DNA from: Candidatus Moraniibacteriota bacterium
Lineage (GTDB): Bacteria > Patescibacteriota > Minisyncoccia > Moranbacterales > UBA1568
DNA: 23,203 bases
Direction of reading: 5' to 3'
Assembly: GCA_023261685.1 (NCBI GenBank)
Contig: JAHFOM010000005.1
Location: forward strand, 1 to 23,203
This document shows positions 14,724-21,718 of the stretch, piece after piece. The notes under the pieces are model-generated. The model did not search any database. It worked only from the letters and a program-made list of their open reading frames with translations, and was not told the DNA's origin. A program made the position numbers and the translations under genes. Numbering within the stretch: the stretch's first letter is position 1; the number at the start of each line of letters is the position of its first letter.

Positions 14724-15797
14724 ATGATGAAACCTCTTTCCCGTGAAGAACAATTCAAGGTGCGTTATCCTGACGCTCCCGCTTTTCGCCTCCGACAGTT
14801 TGAGGCGGCTCTTTTTGATACCTCGAAAAAAAGCTTTGCTGCTGTCTCCAATCTGCCTCTGCCGATGCGTGAGTCTTTGGATGCTCACATACCGTGGCTT
14901 TCCATTGCATCCGCGCATTTGTTTGAAAGTGTCAAAAAAGACACTTACAAGTCCATCATAGAACTCGGTGATGGCAAGCGGGTAGAGACGGTCCTGATGC
15001 GAAATGCACGCGGTCAGTGGACGGTGTGCGTTTCATCACAGGTCGGTTGCGCGATGGCCTGCACATTCTGTGCCACCGGGAAGATGGGCTTCATACGGAA
15101 CCTTATCGCCGATGAGATTGTTGATCAAGTACGTTTTTGGCGAATCTTTCTTGCAGAGCGATCACGACTGCCGAATCCATCTGAAGCGTTCCAGTCGGAA
15201 CGTATTAGTAATGTAGTATTTATGGGTATGGGTGAGCCTTTGGCGAATTATGATCAGGTAAAAGGTGCTGTCAAACAACTTTTAACGTATACGGATATCG
15301 GACCGACACATATCACGGTTTCGACGGTCGGACTGCTTCCGATGTTGCGCAAAATTTTGAAGGATCCTGAGTGGCCGGCAGTGCGTTTGGCGGTATCACT
15401 TCATAGTGCGGATAGCGATACTCGTAAGATGATGATGCCGAGCTCCTTCGATGGATTTTTGGAACAATTGATTTCGTGGGCGGAAGCGTATTTCGAGAAA
15501 CATGAGAGTCGGCGCCGTCACCTGACGTTCGAATATGTGATGCTTTCGAAAATCAATGATACGGAAGCGCATGCCGAGGCATTGATCCGCTTCGCACGAC
15601 GCGTAGGTAAAGTGCGTATCAATCTTATCCCATACAATTTCACCGGAAGTGTCTATCGCGATAGTCTACCAGCGGACTTCGCGCGTTTTCAGAAACAGTT
15701 GGCGGATGCCGGTATTACGGTGACGCGCCGGCGGACGATGGGCGATGATATTGCCGCGGCTTGCGGACAGTTGATCGTTGAAAAAAAGACTGAATAA
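14724..15797 (+). CDS. rlmN: RlmN, dual-specificity 23S rRNA/tRNA adenine-C2 methyltransferase
   Basis: RlmN is a radical-SAM enzyme that methylates C2 of A2503 in 23S rRNA and, in E. coli, A37 of some tRNAs. At 357 residues it is complete. The cluster motif is C109-AMA-C113-TF-C116. The two mechanistic cysteines are present: Cys102 (in VCVSSQVG) and Cys347 (in AAACGQL). The SAM-binding VFMGMGEPLANYD is intact. The N-terminal accessory domain is recognisable (FRLRQFEAALF, then LPLPMRESL). It is followed by miaB after a six-base gap. The start could also be the second Met, one codon later. Confidence 0.96.
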   Translation: MMKPLSREEQFKVRYPDAPAFRLRQFEAALFDTSKKSFAAVSNLPLPMRESLDAHIPWLSIASAHLFESVKKDTYKSIIELGDGKRVETVLMRNARGQWTVCVSSQVGCAMACTFCATGKMGFIRNLIADEIVDQVRFWRIFLAERSRLPNPSEAFQSERISNVVFMGMGEPLANYDQVKGAVKQLLTYTDIGPTHITVSTVGLLPMLRKILKDPEWPAVRLAVSLHSADSDTRKMMMPSSFDGFLEQLISWAEAYFEKHESRRRHLTFEYVMLSKINDTEAHAEALIRFARRVGKVRINLIPYNFTGSVYRDSLPADFARFQKQLADAGITVTRRRTMGDDIAAACGQLIVEKKTE

Positions 15798-15803
15798 ATA
15801 TCT

Positions 15804-16949
15804 ATGTCAGAAACCTATTATATAAAAACATTCGGATGCCAGCAGAACGTGGCTGATTCCGAGCGCATCGAGCGTTTTTATCAGTCGCGCGGATTGGTGC
15901 CGGCTCCGGCTCTCGAGTCGGCGGATGTGCTGGTCCTCAATACCTGCGTGATCCGTGATCGTGCCGAGGAAAAAGTCTACGGTATGGTGAGGAGTCTCCG
16001 TGCCCGCTTGGGGAAAAAGGCGCCGCGTATCGTGGTGACGGGCTGTCTTATCGGGGCGGCCACTCGCGTTCCCGGAGGCAAACTGATGAAGCGTTTGACC
16101 ACGCGGCTGCCGGACGTGGAATTTCTGCCCATCGAAGAAGTGGGATTCGAGTATGCTCCGAAAAGAGCCGCGGGCAAGACGGCCTCCGTCGTCATTTCTA
16201 ACGGCTGTAATAATTACTGCGCGTTCTGTATCGTGCCCTTCTCGCGGGGGAAAGAAGTGTCTCGATCATTTGAGGATATTCTTTCCGAGGTGCGCGATGC
16301 TGTTTCGGCAGGGTATGAGGAAGTGGTGCTGCTCGGGCAAAATGTCAATTCGTACGGCGCGGATTTTCTGATGGACAAGATCAAGGAGAATGAGGAATAT
16401 ATTTTGCCGGACGGTGCGCGCGTCAAGCCCGTGATGGTCAAACACCTGAATCGACACCGTATCCCGACGCTTTTTCCACATCTTTTGGAACGGGTGGCAC
16501 AGATTGCCGGACTGACCAAGGTGTCTTTCATCTCTTCCAATCCGTGGGATTTTTCCGATGAGCTGATTGGAGTGATCGCCGAAAACGAGAATATCGATCG
16601 CGTCATCCATCTGCCGGTGCAGGCGGGGAGTGACGCCGTACTCAAGCGGATGAATCGCTGGTACACGCGCGAAGAATACCTCGCGCTGATCGAGAATATT
16701 CGCGCGAGCGTTCCCGGTGTGCGTTTTACGACGGATATCATCGTCGGTTTTCCCGGAGAAACCGAAGAGCAATTCGAAGAAACCGTCGATCTCATACGTC
16801 GAGTGGATTTTGATAAGACCTTCATCGCGTGGTATTCGCCGCGCCACGGTACTGCCGCAACCAAGGGGATGATAGACGATGTGCCGATTGAAGAAAAACA
16901 ACGCCGTTATCACGAGCTGGATGCCGTTGCATTCAAGGGGAAAAAATAG
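15804..16949 (+). CDS. miaB: MiaB-type tRNA methylthiotransferase lacking a TRAM domain
   Basis: MiaB converts i6A37 to ms2i6A37 in tRNA. Three N-terminal cluster cysteines are present: C12 (FGCQQN), C48 (NTCVIRDRAEEK) and C81 (TGCL). The radical-SAM motif is C135-NNY-C139-AF-C142. SNPWDF, HLPVQAGSDAVLKRMNR and TDIIVGFPGETEEQFE are family signatures. At 381 residues it is about 60 shorter than usual: it ends at RRYHELDAVAFKGKK, before the RNA-binding TRAM domain. Closely related methylthiotransferases (MtaB, RimO) are less likely given the GCQQN and NTC...AEEK motifs. It follows rlmN in an apparent operon; both enzymes can act at tRNA position 37. Confidence 0.85.
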   Translation: MSETYYIKTFGCQQNVADSERIERFYQSRGLVPAPALESADVLVLNTCVIRDRAEEKVYGMVRSLRARLGKKAPRIVVTGCLIGAATRVPGGKLMKRLTTRLPDVEFLPIEEVGFEYAPKRAAGKTASVVISNGCNNYCAFCIVPFSRGKEVSRSFEDILSEVRDAVSAGYEEVVLLGQNVNSYGADFLMDKIKENEEYILPDGARVKPVMVKHLNRHRIPTLFPHLLERVAQIAGLTKVSFISSNPWDFSDELIGVIAENENIDRVIHLPVQAGSDAVLKRMNRWYTREEYLALIENIRASVPGVRFTTDIIVGFPGETEEQFEETVDLIRRVDFDKTFIAWYSPRHGTAATKGMIDDVPIEEKQRRYHELDAVAFKGKK

Positions 16950-16988
16950 TAAGCCTTCTTCTCACGGCGTGCTGGCTTGACAGGAAGA

Positions 16989-17016
16989 ATGACAGGAAAT
17001 AAAAAAAGAGTATAAT
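16989..17016 (+). promoter_or_regulatory. Promoter of the small membrane-protein gene
   Basis: ATGACA (16989-16994), a 16-base spacer, then TATAAT (17011-17016). It predicts a leader of about 60 bases before the ATG at 17084. Confidence 0.65.
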
Positions 17017-17019
17017 GAA

Positions 17020-17083
17020 AGGCGAGGTACCCGATGGCCTCGTACGTGGGTTGTTTCAAAACCGAACTAAGGGAGGGTTAACA
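17020..17083 (+). promoter_or_regulatory. Structured 5' leader with strong ribosome-binding site
   Basis: A 5-bp stem, CGAGG with CCTCG (about 17023-17041), is followed by a short GGTT...AACC hairpin and then GGGAGGG (17071-17077), six bases before the ATG. This is among the strongest ribosome-binding sites in the window. I do not recognise a riboswitch class. Confidence 0.45.
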
Positions 17084-17323
17084 ATGCTTACGCTGGATGT
17101 ATTGCCCGGAAGAATCCAACATTTTTGGAAAAGGCGGGACAGGGTTTTGCCGATCTTCTTTTCCATCGTTCTCTTCGTCAGCGCACTGATACTGATATTC
17201 AGCGTGTGGCAGGTACCATGGCAATCCTTTCTGCTCTGGTTTCTGGCAACTGATGTGGTGTTCCTTTTTTTTCTGATCCTATTCTCATTTTTAGACTCTC
17301 GTCCCTTCCGTGAGAGGCGGTGA
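17084..17323 (+). CDS. Small two-helix membrane protein, function unknown
   Basis: This is a 79-residue protein with two predicted membrane helices at about 21-41 (VLPIFFSIVLFVSALILIFSV) and 48-69 (FLLWFLATDVVFLFFLILFSFL). Basic ends (FWKRRDR, RPFRERR) suggest both termini face the cytoplasm. The start is fixed by GGGAGGG upstream; an ATG at 17015 would overlap the promoter and is unlikely. It has its own promoter, a structured leader and a strong terminator, so it forms a complete single-gene transcription unit between miaB and xth. No family is recognised. Confidence 0.7.
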   Translation: MLTLDVLPGRIQHFWKRRDRVLPIFFSIVLFVSALILIFSVWQVPWQSFLLWFLATDVVFLFFLILFSFLDSRPFRERR

Positions 17324-17350
17324 CTGAAAATGTGAGAATTGTTGATGATG

Positions 17351-17386
17351 GGTCATCTGTCAAATCTTTGACAGATGACCTTTTTT
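17351..17386 (+). terminator. Intrinsic terminator after the small membrane-protein gene
   Basis: A perfect 14-bp stem, GGTCATCTGTCAAA (17351-17364) with TTTGACAGATGACC (17367-17380), is followed by six T. Confidence 0.93.
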
Positions 17387-17428
17387 GTTTGCCGGAAGGG
17401 GTGTGTGGTAGTATTCTTCAGAGAGAGT

Positions 17429-18238
17429 ATGTTACAGAAACCACTTACCATTATTTCATGGAATGTCAACGGCATCCGGGCGGTCGTCCGCAAAGGTGTT
17501 TTCACGCCGTTTATCGAGAAATATCAGCCGGATATCCTGTGTCTGCAGGAAACGAAAGCCGAGCAGGGTCAAGCGGTCATAGACCTCCCGGAGTATGAGG
17601 AATACTGGAACTCCGCGACCAAGAAGGGTTATTCCGGCACGGCTATTTTCACCAAAACCAAACCACTGGCTCTTTTTAATGATTTTCCCGCGGATATCGT
17701 CGCGCAATTTGATCTGGTGCCGGATGGCTATGGCGATCCGTGCGCTGAGGGTCGGGTCCTCGCATTGGAGTACCCGGATTTTTTTGTCGTCACCGTCTAC
17801 ACCCCCAACGCCAAAGAAGACCTGAGTCGTGTGACTCTGCGTCACAAGCTGTGGGATCCGGCATTTCTGGCATACTGCAAGCAGCTGGAAGCAAAAAAAC
17901 CGGTGATTTTCTGTGGCGACCTGAATGTCGCACATACCCCGGACGATCTCGCCAATCCCAAACAGAATGAAGGCAAGCATGGCTACACGGATGAAGAACG
18001 GGAAGGCTTCCAGAATTTCATCGATGCGGGATTCGTCGATACGTTTCGGATGTTTCATCAGGGAAATGGGCTGTACAGCTGGTGGTCGCACTTCGCCGAT
18101 TCCCGGGCTCGCAATGTGGGTTGGCGCATCGATTATGTTCTCGTCAGTCAGACGCTCAAGCCGAAGATTCAGGACGCGTTTATTCTTCCAGAGGTACTCG
18201 GCTCCGACCACTGCCCCGTCGGTATTGTGCTCCGTTAG
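17429..18238 (+). CDS. xth: Exodeoxyribonuclease III / AP endonuclease
   Basis: ExoIII-family enzymes cleave at abasic sites in base excision repair and remove 3' blocks. From the ATG at 17429 it is 269 residues, the normal size. Motifs in order: ISWNVNGIRA (Asn12), LQETK (Glu41), GYSGTAIF, YTPNAKEDLSR, GDLN (Asp164, Asn166), WRIDYVLVS and the terminal GSDHCPV with the catalytic Asp-His. All expected active-site residues are present. An upstream in-frame extension to 17375 runs into the terminator and does not match the family, so I excluded it. A purine-rich GAGAGAG precedes the ATG. A TGGTAGTAT sequence 15 bases upstream could be a weak -10, which would give a very short leader. Confidence 0.95.
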   Translation: MLQKPLTIISWNVNGIRAVVRKGVFTPFIEKYQPDILCLQETKAEQGQAVIDLPEYEEYWNSATKKGYSGTAIFTKTKPLALFNDFPADIVAQFDLVPDGYGDPCAEGRVLALEYPDFFVVTVYTPNAKEDLSRVTLRHKLWDPAFLAYCKQLEAKKPVIFCGDLNVAHTPDDLANPKQNEGKHGYTDEEREGFQNFIDAGFVDTFRMFHQGNGLYSWWSHFADSRARNVGWRIDYVLVSQTLKPKIQDAFILPEVLGSDHCPVGIVLR

Positions 18239-18243
18239 ATGTC

Positions 18244-18348
18244 CATATTTGGCACATTTCTTCGTTCTCGGTTCCGGTGCTCGACACTGTATTCTACGGT
18301 ACAGCTTACGGAGCTCCTCACCGACGCCTCGAACTGTACTCAAATATG
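18244..18348. repeat. 105-bp snap-back element between xth and rarA
   Basis: The terminal arms are CATATTTG (18244-18251) and CAAATATG (18341-18348). Nested inside are GTTC with GAAC, CCGGTG with CACCG, and an innermost CTGTA (18287-18291) with TACAG (18300-18304). No T run follows, so it is not a classical terminator. Confidence 0.65.
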
Positions 18349-18376
18349 AACATCTTGAAATTTCTGCCAATCAATT

Positions 18377-19618
18377 ATGAATAATAATCACGTACCACTT
18401 GCCGAACGGATGCGCCCGAAAACATTGACGGACTTCTTGGGTCAGGAAAAGATTTTCGGGGAGGGGACGTTTTTGCGTGATGCAGTGGTACGAGGCAACG
18501 TGCCATCGCTTATCCTGTGGGGACCGCCGGGCAGCGGCAAGACGACTCTGGCACGGTTGCTCTCCTCCGCATTGTCAGCGGAGTGTATCCAGTTGTCCGC
18601 CGTGACGAGCGGCAAGAAAGATTTGCAGAATGTGATCGCGCAGGCGAAAACGAATCACGCGCACCATAAACAAACGATTTTGTTTTTGGACGAAATACAT
18701 CGGTGGAATAAAGCACAGCAGGACGCGTTGCTCCCGTTTGTGGAGTCCGGCGTGTTGACGCTTATCGGAGCGACGACCGAAAATCCGAGCTTCGAAGTCA
18801 ATGCCGCCCTCCTTTCACGGACACGGGTGGTCGTGTTGACTGAGCACAGTCAGACGACACTTACCGCACTCTTGCGTCAGGCGCTGGAGACAGACGTCGT
18901 CCTCCGTGCCAACAAGACAGAGGCCAATGATGAGGTGTTGGCATTCATCTCCACTCTCTCGGGCGGCGACGCGCGCCAAGCGCTCAATATTTTGGAAGCC
19001 GCTGCCGCTCAGGCTCAGACCATTACCATCGAACAGGTAGAAAGCATCGCTGCTCGTTCGCACCTCTTGTACGATAAGGACGGTGAACGGCACTACACTA
19101 TCATTTCCGCGTTGCACAAATCTTTGCGTGGCGGTGACGCCGATGCCGGACTCTATTGGCTGGGGCGGATGCTCGAAGCCGGGGAGGATCCCCTCTATAT
19201 CGCGCGCCGATTGGTACGCTTCGCATCGGAGGATGTGGGACTGGCGAATTCATTCGCCTTGCCACAGGCAGTGGCAGTGTTTCAAGCTTGTCAGATGCTC
19301 GGAATGCCGGAGTGCGAGGTGCACTTGGCGCAGGCGGTCGTCTACCTTGCCAAGTCGAAGAAAAGCAATGCGCTCTACATCGCCTATGGCAAGGTGAAAG
19401 AAGACGTCCAGATCACTGGAAGCGAACCTGTACCACTCCACCTGCGCAATGCCACGACAAAACTGATGCAAGAGCTCGACTATGGCAAAGGGTACAAATA
19501 CACGCCAGAATATAAGAACCCAGCAGAAGCGAAACAAGAATATTTACCGGCATCCCTCAAAGGACGGCGGTATATCCGTCTGGATGATACGGCAGCAGGT
19601 ACCCAAGAAAAGTCCTGA
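18377..19618 (+). CDS. rarA: RarA/MgsA replication-associated recombination AAA+ ATPase
   Basis: RarA acts at stalled replication forks and is related to clamp loaders and RuvB. At 413 residues it is full length. The N-terminus is LAERMRPKTLTDFLGQEKIF. Walker A GPPGSGKTT is at about 49-57, Walker B LFLDEIHRWNKAQQDALLP follows, then sensor 1 IGATTENPSFEVNAALLSR and sensor 2 GGDARQALNILE. The C-terminal tetramerisation region includes KSLRGGDADAGLYWLGRMLEAGEDP and KYTPEYKNPAEAKQEYLPASLKGRRY. All ATPase motifs are intact. It sits near xth and the uvr genes, consistent with a repair neighbourhood, but the intervening palindromic element separates it from xth. Confidence 0.96.
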   Translation: MNNNHVPLAERMRPKTLTDFLGQEKIFGEGTFLRDAVVRGNVPSLILWGPPGSGKTTLARLLSSALSAECIQLSAVTSGKKDLQNVIAQAKTNHAHHKQTILFLDEIHRWNKAQQDALLPFVESGVLTLIGATTENPSFEVNAALLSRTRVVVLTEHSQTTLTALLRQALETDVVLRANKTEANDEVLAFISTLSGGDARQALNILEAAAAQAQTITIEQVESIAARSHLLYDKDGERHYTIISALHKSLRGGDADAGLYWLGRMLEAGEDPLYIARRLVRFASEDVGLANSFALPQAVAVFQACQMLGMPECEVHLAQAVVYLAKSKKSNALYIAYGKVKEDVQITGSEPVPLHLRNATTKLMQELDYGKGYKYTPEYKNPAEAKQEYLPASLKGRRYIRLDDTAAGTQEKS

Positions 19619-19689
19619 TATTCGGCTGCGCAGGCATTTTTTTTATGAGAGAACAAGTGCATCGGACCAGAAGCATCATACCGGTATAT

Positions 19690-19723
19690 GTTACGTAATC
19701 AGTTACGTAACTGATTCTGTAAC
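19690..19723. other. 34-bp near-perfect palindrome between rarA and pepA
   Basis: The perfect 20-bp palindrome AATCAGTTACGTAACTGATT (19697-19716) is extended by GTTAC (19690-19694) with GTAAC (19719-19723) across a two-base mismatch. The word GTTACGTAA occurs twice. A smaller palindrome, ATACCGGTAT, lies just upstream. The other contents of the 19619-19826 spacer are a T8 run soon after the rarA stop and AT-rich sequence. It may be an operator or a hairpin terminator. Confidence 0.75.
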
Positions 19724-19826
19724 TTCGCGTCATTTTTTCTGATATGCGGAGTCGGGGATGGATGATCGCGGAGCGTGGAGGATGACATCCGTTTCCAATT
19801 ATGCTAGGATGGCAGATAATATTTGA

Positions 19827-21257
19827 ATGAATAACTGTACGGCTATGCGTATCAAAATTGAGAAAGGGAGCGCGGAGGAGTGGCAGAAAAACGGAGTGAT
19901 GGGAGTGGCGTTGGTGACGGAGGGCAAGGACGGCGTCGTACATGAGACGGATGGTCGGTCGGTTTTGGAAGTGGTCATCGGTGAGCGTGCGAAAATGACG
20001 CGACGGGCATTGAGAGTGCTCATTCGACGTATCGTGCGCGAAGCATTGGCCAAGAAGTATGCGAAGATCGCAGTGGATTTTTCTTTGTTTCGTTTTGAAC
20101 ATCTTCAGATGGAAGATGCGGATTTGGCGGAGCTTCTGGCAGTCAATGCGCGGATGGCAGATTATACATTTCGTGATTTTGTCACCGAACCCAAAGAAGG
20201 GTGGCCGAGTATCGTAGAGATACTTTTTACCAATGTCAGCCAAAAAATCGCCCAGACAAAAGTGACGGAAGGAGTGCGTCGGGGGCTTATCATTGGCGAG
20301 GAAGTCAATCGCTCGCGTCATATCGCGACGATGCCGGGTGGAGTGATGACGCCTGCGGTATTGGCGCGTCACGCCAGGGACTCAGTCAAGAATCTGCCGG
20401 TGAAGTGCACGATACTTGATGAGGCCAAGATGGAACGTCTCAAGATGGGCGGCGTCCTCGGCGTCGGCAAAGGATCGGACGAGCCGTCGCGTTTTATCAT
20501 TATGGAATACTGGGGAGCGGGAAAATCCGCCTCAGGCGGACCGATCGTGCTCGTCGGCAAGGGTGTGACCTTTGACACGGGCGGTATCAATCTCAAGCCG
20601 AGCGGATATATTCTCGGGATGAATATGGATATGTCGGGAGGAGCCGCGGTGATTCATACGCTGGCAGCGGCCGCGCGTTTGAAAGTCAAGAAGAATATCG
20701 TCGCGCTGATTCCGGCAGTGGAAAATATGCCATCGGGATCAAGCTATCGTCCGGGAGATATTTTACATTCGATGTCGGGCAAGACTATCGAAGTCTTGGA
20801 TACCGATGCCGAAGGACGTATCATCTTGGCAGATGCTTTGCATTATGCGAAGCAATACAAGCCGGCGCTTGTCGTGGATGTGGCGACGCTCACGGGAGCG
20901 GCGATGGCGGCACTGGGTGAACGGGCGACCGCACTCTTTACCGAAGATGAAAATCTGGAATTGAAATTGCGCCATCTCGGTGAAGAAAGCGGAGACTACG
21001 TGTGGCCGTTGCCGCTCTGGGAAGAATACGATTCGGAAATCAAGGGGACGTTCGGCGATGTGGCGAATGTCGGCACGACCCGCTACGGCGGAGCGATTAC
21101 CGCGGCGATGTTTTTGAAACGATTCGTGGACAAGGCGTATCCGTGGGCGCATCTTGATATCGCGCCGCGTATGACGACGCTTGCCGATGAATTTCTTGCC
21201 AAGGGATCGGCCGGCGCACCGGTGCGCTTGCTGGTGAAGCTTTTGGAGAAATACTAA
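19827..21257 (+). CDS. pepA: Leucyl aminopeptidase, M17 family
   Basis: M17 aminopeptidases are two-metal hexameric enzymes that remove N-terminal residues from peptides in the cytosol. At 476 residues the length is normal. The catalytic C-terminal half is clear: VLVGKGVTFDTGGINLKP (metal ligands Lys245 and Asp250), MNMDMSGGAAV, VLDTDAEGRIILADAL (about 323-338; the family consensus is NTDAEGR, here DTDAEGR) and VDVATLTGAAMAALG. The N-terminal half (MRIKIEKGSAEEWQKNGVMGVAL) is divergent, as is usual for the family. ATG codons at 19827 and 19845 are both possible starts; MRIKIEKG at 19845 looks more family-like. It ends just before a dispersed palindromic repeat and a terminator. Confidence 0.94.
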   Translation: MNNCTAMRIKIEKGSAEEWQKNGVMGVALVTEGKDGVVHETDGRSVLEVVIGERAKMTRRALRVLIRRIVREALAKKYAKIAVDFSLFRFEHLQMEDADLAELLAVNARMADYTFRDFVTEPKEGWPSIVEILFTNVSQKIAQTKVTEGVRRGLIIGEEVNRSRHIATMPGGVMTPAVLARHARDSVKNLPVKCTILDEAKMERLKMGGVLGVGKGSDEPSRFIIMEYWGAGKSASGGPIVLVGKGVTFDTGGINLKPSGYILGMNMDMSGGAAVIHTLAAAARLKVKKNIVALIPAVENMPSGSSYRPGDILHSMSGKTIEVLDTDAEGRIILADALHYAKQYKPALVVDVATLTGAAMAALGERATALFTEDENLELKLRHLGEESGDYVWPLPLWEEYDSEIKGTFGDVANVGTTRYGGAITAAMFLKRFVDKAYPWAHLDIAPRMTTLADEFLAKGSAGAPVRLLVKLLEKY

Positions 21258-21264
21258 AGATGGA

Positions 21265-21446
21265 GAAAAAACTTACAGATATTCTTTTTTCTTCATCCGG
21301 TTCTCCATCGGTAACTTTTGCGATGAAAGTGCCGCTAGAAACGGAGCGTGACGCGTTTCGCAGGACAGAGACGTTTCTCGGCAACTGAGTCGGAAAAGTT
21401 CGATGGATAAAAAGGGGAAGAAAAAAGAATATCTGTAAGTTTTTTC
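21265..21446 (+). repeat. Dispersed 182-bp palindromic element, copy 2
   Basis: Perfect 30-bp terminal inverted repeats lie at 21265-21294 and 21417-21446. The core at 21295-21416 is inverted relative to copy 1 (5605-5726) with four mismatches in 122 by my count. The inner 13 bp of the arms match copy 1. The outer 17 bp (GAAAAAACTTACAGATA) do not, yet they are perfectly self-complementary here. Confidence 0.9.
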
Positions 21447-21459
21447 GTATATTTTCTTG

Positions 21460-21486
21460 AAAATGGCTCGCGAGAGCCATTTTTTT
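21460..21486 (+). terminator. Intrinsic terminator, probably for pepA
   Basis: AAAATGGCTC (21460-21469), loop GCGA, then GAGCCATTTT, continuing into a run of seven T. Confidence 0.9.
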
Positions 21487-21513
21487 GTTTCTGAAAAGTG
21501 TATAACTCAGAGG

Positions 21514-21543
21514 TTGACGACTTCCCAGTAAGTGGCGTAAAAT
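21514..21543 (+). promoter_or_regulatory. dcw/mraZ promoter
   Basis: TTGACG (21514-21519), an 18-base spacer, then TAAAAT (21538-21543). It overlaps the first GTGG boxes and lies about 175 bases before the mraZ ATG. Confidence 0.65.
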
Positions 21544-21578
21544 GGTGACTAGTGGTAGATAGGTGGGTGAAAGTGGGG
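21532..21578 (+). promoter_or_regulatory. Array of five putative MraZ-binding boxes
   Basis: TGG cores occur at 21533, 21543, 21553, 21564 and 21574, a 10-11 bp period, mostly as GTGG or GTGGG. E. coli MraZ is reported to bind TGGGN repeats with 5-nt spacers, the same period. The array overlaps the -10 and the start of transcription, which suits autorepression. Confidence 0.7.
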
Positions 21579-21594
21579 AAAAAAGAGAAATGTC

Positions 21595-21712
21595 AAAATC
21601 CCAATAACAAATAACAAATATCAAATGAAGATTTTTTCTTTGATAGGAATTTTTGAGCTTGGGACTATAGAGTCTTCGCTTGGCATTTGTAATTTGAGCT
21701 TTGGGTTTTTTT
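21595..21712 (+). repeat. Snap-back element with T-tract in the mraZ leader
   Basis: AAAATCCCAA (21595-21604) pairs with TTGGGTTTTT (21701-21710) with one mismatch. CAAATG (21622-21627) pairs with CATTTG (21684-21689). A small inner palindrome, GACTATAGAGTC, is at 21663-21674. The left side is a CAATAACAAATAACAAATA micro-repeat. It ends in seven T just before the mraZ ATG. The other contents of the 21258-21718 gene-free stretch are the palindromic element, terminator, promoter and boxes listed separately. Confidence 0.6.
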
Positions 21713-21718
21713 AGCACT

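Noticed and set aside
17017..17083. tRNA or known riboswitch in the leader of the small membrane-protein gene
   Set aside because: No cloverleaf, no T-arm sequence and no riboswitch consensus that I can recognise.
17456..18370. Long - strand frame opposite xth
   Set aside because: A shadow of a well-supported gene; similar antisense frames lie opposite rarA, pepA and the minor pilins and lack start signals and family motifs.
19557..20372. 271-codon - strand frame across the rarA-pepA spacer
   Set aside because: It overlaps the ends of two convincing + strand genes, is His/Arg-rich and crosses the palindrome; no motif is recognised.
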